Part shown: positions 12,615 to 15,432 of the stretch, one piece after another
How positions within the stretch are numbered: position 1 is the first letter of the stretch
How the letters are laid out: the number at the start of each line of letters is the position of its first letter
Assembly: GCA_037445375.1 (NCBI GenBank)
Contig: JBBIKS010000057.1
Coordinates: 1-15,432 of the forward strand
Source of the DNA: DYHD01 sp037445375
GTDB taxonomy: Bacteria > Nitrospirota > Thermodesulfovibrionia > Thermodesulfovibrionales > Dissulfurispiraceae
Direction of reading: 5' to 3'
Length of the DNA stretch: 15,432 nucleotides
Made by a program: the position numbers and the translations under genes
Notes under the pieces: model-generated
Database searches by the model: none
The model's input: the letters and a program-made list of their open reading frames with translations, nothing else
Told to the model about the DNA's origin: nothing

Positions 12615-14522
12615 ATGAAAACTATGAAAATGTTGGTGTTCTTATTAATTTTTGCACTTTTGCCGGGATATGCATACTCCGCCATCTTTGGAGATATAAG
12701 ATTAAGCTATCTCGAAGGTGATGTGCAGATCAACTCAGAATCTACTCGTGATTGGGTAATTGCCTCGTATAATGTGCCCTTATACGAAGATGATAGAATC
12801 TGGGTACCTGATTACGGGAAAGCTGAACTCCATTTCAGGAATGGAACCGCTGTAAGGCTCAATGAAAAGACCTCTGCCGATATGTTGAACTATGACAGAG
12901 ATTCAATTCAGTTTTATGTTAATGTGGGGGGTGTTTATATAAACTATAGGGACAACAATAAAAGCGTTATGCAAATTAATACCCCGACGGCTTCCATTAG
13001 GGCTTATGAGAGGGCTATCTTCAAAGTAGATGTGCTCGGCAACGGTTACACTTATGTCTCAGTATATCGCGGCAGTGTATATGCTGACTACAGAGACGGA
13101 AGGAGTATGATTGAAGAAGGGACTATGCTATTAATCAGGGGCTATTCTCGCGAAGAAGCGATACCGCTCAGTTCCCCTGATGCGTGGACAAGATGGAATT
13201 TCAACCGGGATAAGAAACTATATGATAACTACCAAAGCACCAGATACCTGCCTGATGAACTCAGGTCTTATGCCTACGACTTCGATAATAATGGAAGGTG
13301 GGTATATGTAAAGGATTATGGCAATTGCTGGACACCCACAGTTATGGTATCTGCTGGGTGGGCGCCATATAGACATGGCAAATGGACATGGATAAGAGGT
13401 GATTATGTCTGGGTATCATATGAGCCGTGGGGCTGGACACCTTATCATTATGGAAGATGGGCTTTCTCTGTTAACATCGGTTGGTTCTGGGTGCCTCCGG
13501 CGAGAGGTTCTGTGTATTGGGGACCCGGATATGTCGGTTGGGTTAATACTCCTTCGTATGTATCATGGGTGCCGCTCTCCCCAGGTGAAACATATTACGG
13601 ATATGGCAATTACGGACCTCATAGTGTAAATCTAATTAACATAAATATCAATAAGATAGTTATCAAAGATAAATATAAAAATGCAAGGGTGAGAGACGGG
13701 GTAACGGTTATCCATCGTGACACTTTTGTTACTGGCAGACAGGAAAAAATAAGGATAAAAGAAAATCCATTTCTTGGAGATAGAATAAGTGTCGGAAGAC
13801 CTGATATTGCTCCTGAAAAAAGGACGGTAATGCCGATTATAAAAGATGTGCCAGAAAGAAAACTGCCGCCTCGCGAAGTGAAGGAAACGGATGTCAGGAC
13901 GCTCAAAGAAAAGTTCCCTTTGCAGAGGCAAAAAGACTCACAGATGCAGGAAAGGATGGTTGCCCCAAAGGTGCAGCCCAATGAACAGCAGAGAATTACT
14001 CCACAGAATGGAAAGATTGAAAGGATTCCGTCTGAAATACGGAGGGAACAGATACCTGCTCAACCAGACACTAAAAGAGAGATTATTCATCAAGGGGTAA
14101 CACCAGAAAAGGGCAGGCAAATTGCTCCTCCGCAGGAGAAAATTAAAGAAAGAGCGCCTTCGGAAATACGCAGAGAGCGGATACCTGCTCAACCAGACAC
14201 TAAAAGAGAGATTATTCATCAAGGGGTAACACCAGAAAAGGGCAGGCAAATTGCTCCTCCGCAGGAGAAAATTAAAGAAAGAGCGCCTTCGGAAATACGC
14301 AGAGAGCGGATACCTGCTCAACCAGACACTAAAAGAGAGATTATTCATCAAGGGGTAACACCAGAAAAGGGCAGGCAAATTGCTCCCCTTCAAGAGAAAA
14401 CTGGTAAGGATACTGAAAAACAAATCAAACAGAAGGAAAAAGACACCCCTGATGAAAAAATACATAATATAGAGGATAATATTATCAGGGATAGAGGAAT
14501 CGCTCCGCCAAGACATAAATGA
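12615..14522 (+). CDS. secreted FecR-domain / DUF6600 protein with tandem-repeat tail
   Basis: A 635-residue exported protein. The signal peptide is residues 1-22 (hydrophobic MLVFLLIFALLPG, then AYS before the likely cut). A FecR-like domain follows (about 25-180: YLEGDVQIN, DRIWVPDYGKAELHF, INTPTASIRAYERAIFKVDV, VYRGSVYA). Then comes a Trp/Tyr/Gly-rich DUF6600-type domain (about 218-335: GRWVYVKDYGNCWTP, GWAPYRHGKWTW, YEPWGWTPYHYGRW, VSWVPLSPGE). The rest is a basic, Pro/Gln-rich, low-complexity tail with 43-residue repeats containing IPAQPDTKREIIHQG and TPEKGRQIAP. AGGTGA lies just before the ATG. It has its own sigma54-type promoter and is followed by a hairpin. Such proteins are found in the periplasm or at the envelope of Nitrospirota and Desulfobacterota; the precise role is unknown. 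No FecI or FecA partner is present, so iron signalling is not implied. The stop is TGA. Confidence 0.85.
   Translation: MKTMKMLVFLLIFALLPGYAYSAIFGDIRLSYLEGDVQINSESTRDWVIASYNVPLYEDDRIWVPDYGKAELHFRNGTAVRLNEKTSADMLNYDRDSIQFYVNVGGVYINYRDNNKSVMQINTPTASIRAYERAIFKVDVLGNGYTYVSVYRGSVYADYRDGRSMIEEGTMLLIRGYSREEAIPLSSPDAWTRWNFNRDKKLYDNYQSTRYLPDELRSYAYDFDNNGRWVYVKDYGNCWTPTVMVSAGWAPYRHGKWTWIRGDYVWVSYEPWGWTPYHYGRWAFSVNIGWFWVPPARGSVYWGPGYVGWVNTPSYVSWVPLSPGETYYGYGNYGPHSVNLINININKIVIKDKYKNARVRDGVTVIHRDTFVTGRQEKIRIKENPFLGDRISVGRPDIAPEKRTVMPIIKDVPERKLPPREVKETDVRTLKEKFPLQRQKDSQMQERMVAPKVQPNEQQRITPQNGKIERIPSEIRREQIPAQPDTKREIIHQGVTPEKGRQIAPPQEKIKERAPSEIRRERIPAQPDTKREIIHQGVTPEKGRQIAPPQEKIKERAPSEIRRERIPAQPDTKREIIHQGVTPEKGRQIAPLQEKTGKDTEKQIKQKEKDTPDEKIHNIEDNIIRDRGIAPPRHK
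14051..14386 (+). repeat. 129-bp in-frame tandem repeat, 2.6 identical copies
   Basis: Copies begin at 14051, 14180 and 14309, each with GATACCTGCTCAACCAGACA. They appear identical base for base through 14386. One unit encodes 43 residues, so copy-number changes keep the frame. Perfect identity suggests recent duplication or ongoing homogenisation. A diverged partial unit precedes 14051. Confidence 0.9.
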
Positions 14523-14564
14523 TATTAGACGATTAACCTTGATTTGCACATCGGATATGTTACT

Positions 14565-14605
14565 TTGCACACCCTTAATGCAATGTTTGCATTAAGGGTG
14601 TGCAA
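14565..14605. terminator. perfect 19-bp hairpin after the FecR-type gene
   Basis: Arms TTGCACACCCTTAATGCAA (14565-14583) and its exact complement (14587-14605) enclose a 3-nt loop. It lies 43 bp after the stop codon. There is no good T tract on either side, so it may be an RNA-stabilising hairpin or a small mobile palindrome rather than a classical terminator. TTGCATTAAGG recurs at 14609-14620 just downstream. Confidence 0.5.
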
Positions 14606-14637
14606 TTATTGCATTAAGGCATGAAATCAAGCTTTTT

Positions 14638-14712
14638 TTATTCCGAACGAATGTGAGGAATCTTTTAACATTAATAACTAAAAAGATTTCTCGTTGCTCT
14701 TGAAATGACAAT
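14638..14712. repeat. TTATTCCGAACGA...GAAATGACAA imperfect inverted repeat
   Basis: Begins TTATTCCGAACGAATGTGAGGAATCTTTT and ends AAAAGATTTCTCGTTGCTCTTGAAATGACAA in pieces that pair with each other. It is a diverged copy of the TGTCATTCCGAG-type intergenic repeat, also present at 10647-10718 (shared GTGAGGAATCTTTT). The remaining spacer to 14813 shows no other feature. Confidence 0.6.
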
Positions 14713-14813
14713 TTAAAGACTTTTGCAAGAGCCTCTATTTAAAAGAATTATCATCAGGTATGATTATTGATGATTGAATTGCATACAAAAAAAACTGGCT
14801 CACGGAGGTATTT

Positions 14814-15281
14814 ATGAAATTAGCAAAGTATTTTAGTATGGTGACCATTTTATTATTGATTTTTGCCACTTCGCTTGCATTTGCCCAGCGAGAGCGAGGA
14901 GAAAGAGGCTGGCAAGGAAGTGGGGGTTGGGGAATGGGCACTCAGTACCAAAGGGTGTATAACCCAGCAACGGTAGAAACAATATCTGGAACGGTTGAAT
15001 CTGTTGAAAAGATAGCGCCATTAAAGGGAATGAATTATGGCATTCATATAAGCGTTAAAACCGATAAGGAGACTATTGCCGTGCACTTAGGACCTGAATG
15101 GTATATCGCGAGACAGGATATAAAGATAGAAAAAGGTAATGTCGTTGAGGTAAAAGGTTCTCGGGTGACAATAGCGAATAAGCCAGCAATCATAGCTGCC
15201 GAAGTTAAAAAAGGCGATGATATCCTTATGCTTAGAGACAGTGCTGGCATCCCCGCATGGGCAGGTTGGAGAAGAAGATAA
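14814..15281 (+). CDS. small secreted protein with predicted OB-like domain
   Basis: A 155-residue protein with a clear signal peptide (residues 1-24, ending AFA before QRERGE). A short Gly/Arg/Trp linker (25-45) leads to a beta-rich domain (about 52-135): TISGTVESVEKIAP, YGIHISVKTDKETIAVHLGPEWYI-type strands, VVEVKGSRVTIANKPAIIAAEVKKGDDI. The alternating strands and the VxGxV and VKGS turns suggest an OB-like barrel as in small periplasmic proteins; this is inference, and I do not know a name for the family. The tail ends in AWAGWRRR. GGAGG sits 5 bases before the ATG. No sigma70 promoter stands out in the spacer. It ends in a terminator-like hairpin 6 bp past the stop codon, so it is probably a single-gene unit. 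Ligand and role are unknown. Confidence 0.8.
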   Translation: MKLAKYFSMVTILLLIFATSLAFAQRERGERGWQGSGGWGMGTQYQRVYNPATVETISGTVESVEKIAPLKGMNYGIHISVKTDKETIAVHLGPEWYIARQDIKIEKGNVVEVKGSRVTIANKPAIIAAEVKKGDDILMLRDSAGIPAWAGWRRR

Positions 15282-15287
15282 GTCTGT

Positions 15288-15322
15288 ATTAAGCCCTGCT
15301 TTGAGCCAGTGCGGGGCTTAAT
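15288..15322 (+). terminator. hairpin after the small secreted protein gene
   Basis: Twelve pairs between ATTAAGCCCTGC (15288-15299) and GCGGGGCTTAAT (15311-15322), one a G-T pair. It begins 6 bp after the stop codon. The following T run is weak, so factor-independent termination is probable but not certain. Confidence 0.6.
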
Positions 15323-15336
15323 TCAAAGCGTTAAGA

Positions 15337-15371
15337 ATTACTAAGAAATAACTTAACAAAGCCTCATAAAA
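15337..15371 (+). repeat. 35-nt dispersed repeat, copy 2
   Basis: 32 of 35 positions agree with 10388-10422. As with copy 1, it stands just downstream of a gene end and leads into an inverted repeat, here ATTTGTCA (15376-15383) with TGACAAAT (15394-15401). Confidence 0.75.
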
Positions 15372-15432
15372 ATGTATTTGTCAAGACTTGATCTGACAAA
15401 TCCCTTTGTCATTACTCTACTACCTGCAAGTT

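Noticed and set aside
13938..14570. 210-residue minus-strand open frame
   Set aside because: It is antisense to the tandem-repeat tail of the FecR-type gene; its own repeats only mirror the 129-bp DNA repeat, and no start signal or family is seen.

Overview
The window is low in GC and reads like a chromosomal segment of an anaerobic, metabolically frugal bacterium. The combination of an IscR - TusA-like - NifS/NifU cluster, a receiver-like protein beside valS, nadC, and a FecR/DUF6600-type envelope protein, together with RAYT/REP-type repeats, points to Nitrospirota (Thermodesulfovibrio-like) or Desulfobacterota. This placement is inference from gene style; no rRNA or phylogenetic marker was compared.

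Left third (1-3000, all genes on the minus strand) is accessory DNA. It holds a hicB-hicA toxin-antitoxin pair with its own promoter, an unrecognised 168-residue protein, a Dam-family adenine methylase broken by one in-frame TGA, and an HNH endonuclease. The hicBA unit is bracketed by an inverted GTTATGAGC / GCTCATAAC pair and followed by a compact 60-bp palindromic site. This topology resembles an integron gene cassette. Next comes a dead REP-associated (RAYT, HUH) transposase inside 30-bp inverted ends (2991-3575), itself interrupted by a 141-bp palindromic element carrying two opposed GTAG-headed REP hairpins.

The core block (3585-10327, plus strand) starts with iscR under a strong sigma70 promoter overlapped by an IscR-like operator. 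A second, better-matched operator/promoter drives a tusA-like gene, a nifS-like gene and nifU/iscU, followed at short spacing by a receiver-like protein, valS and a small repeat-built (beta-helix-like) tail-anchored protein. Both Isc promoters place the start site almost exactly on the ATG, so leaderless mRNAs are predicted. The NifS-like protein keeps its active-site Cys but lacks the PLP lysine and several other family residues. The receiver lacks its phosphoacceptor Asp.

The right third (10328-15432) holds repeat-rich spacers, nadC, and a 900-bp spacer containing a probable novel structured RNA. That RNA has a near-consensus promoter, a 25-bp interrupted terminal stem, six imperfect 12-nt repeats in the enclosed loop and a U6 tail. 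A sigma54-type promoter then precedes a secreted FecR/DUF6600 protein with 129-bp tandem repeats. The last gene encodes a small secreted protein with a predicted OB-like fold.

The most promising candidates for something undescribed are the repeat-bearing RNA at about 12056-12229 and the lysine-less NifS operating with a TusA-like partner under IscR control.
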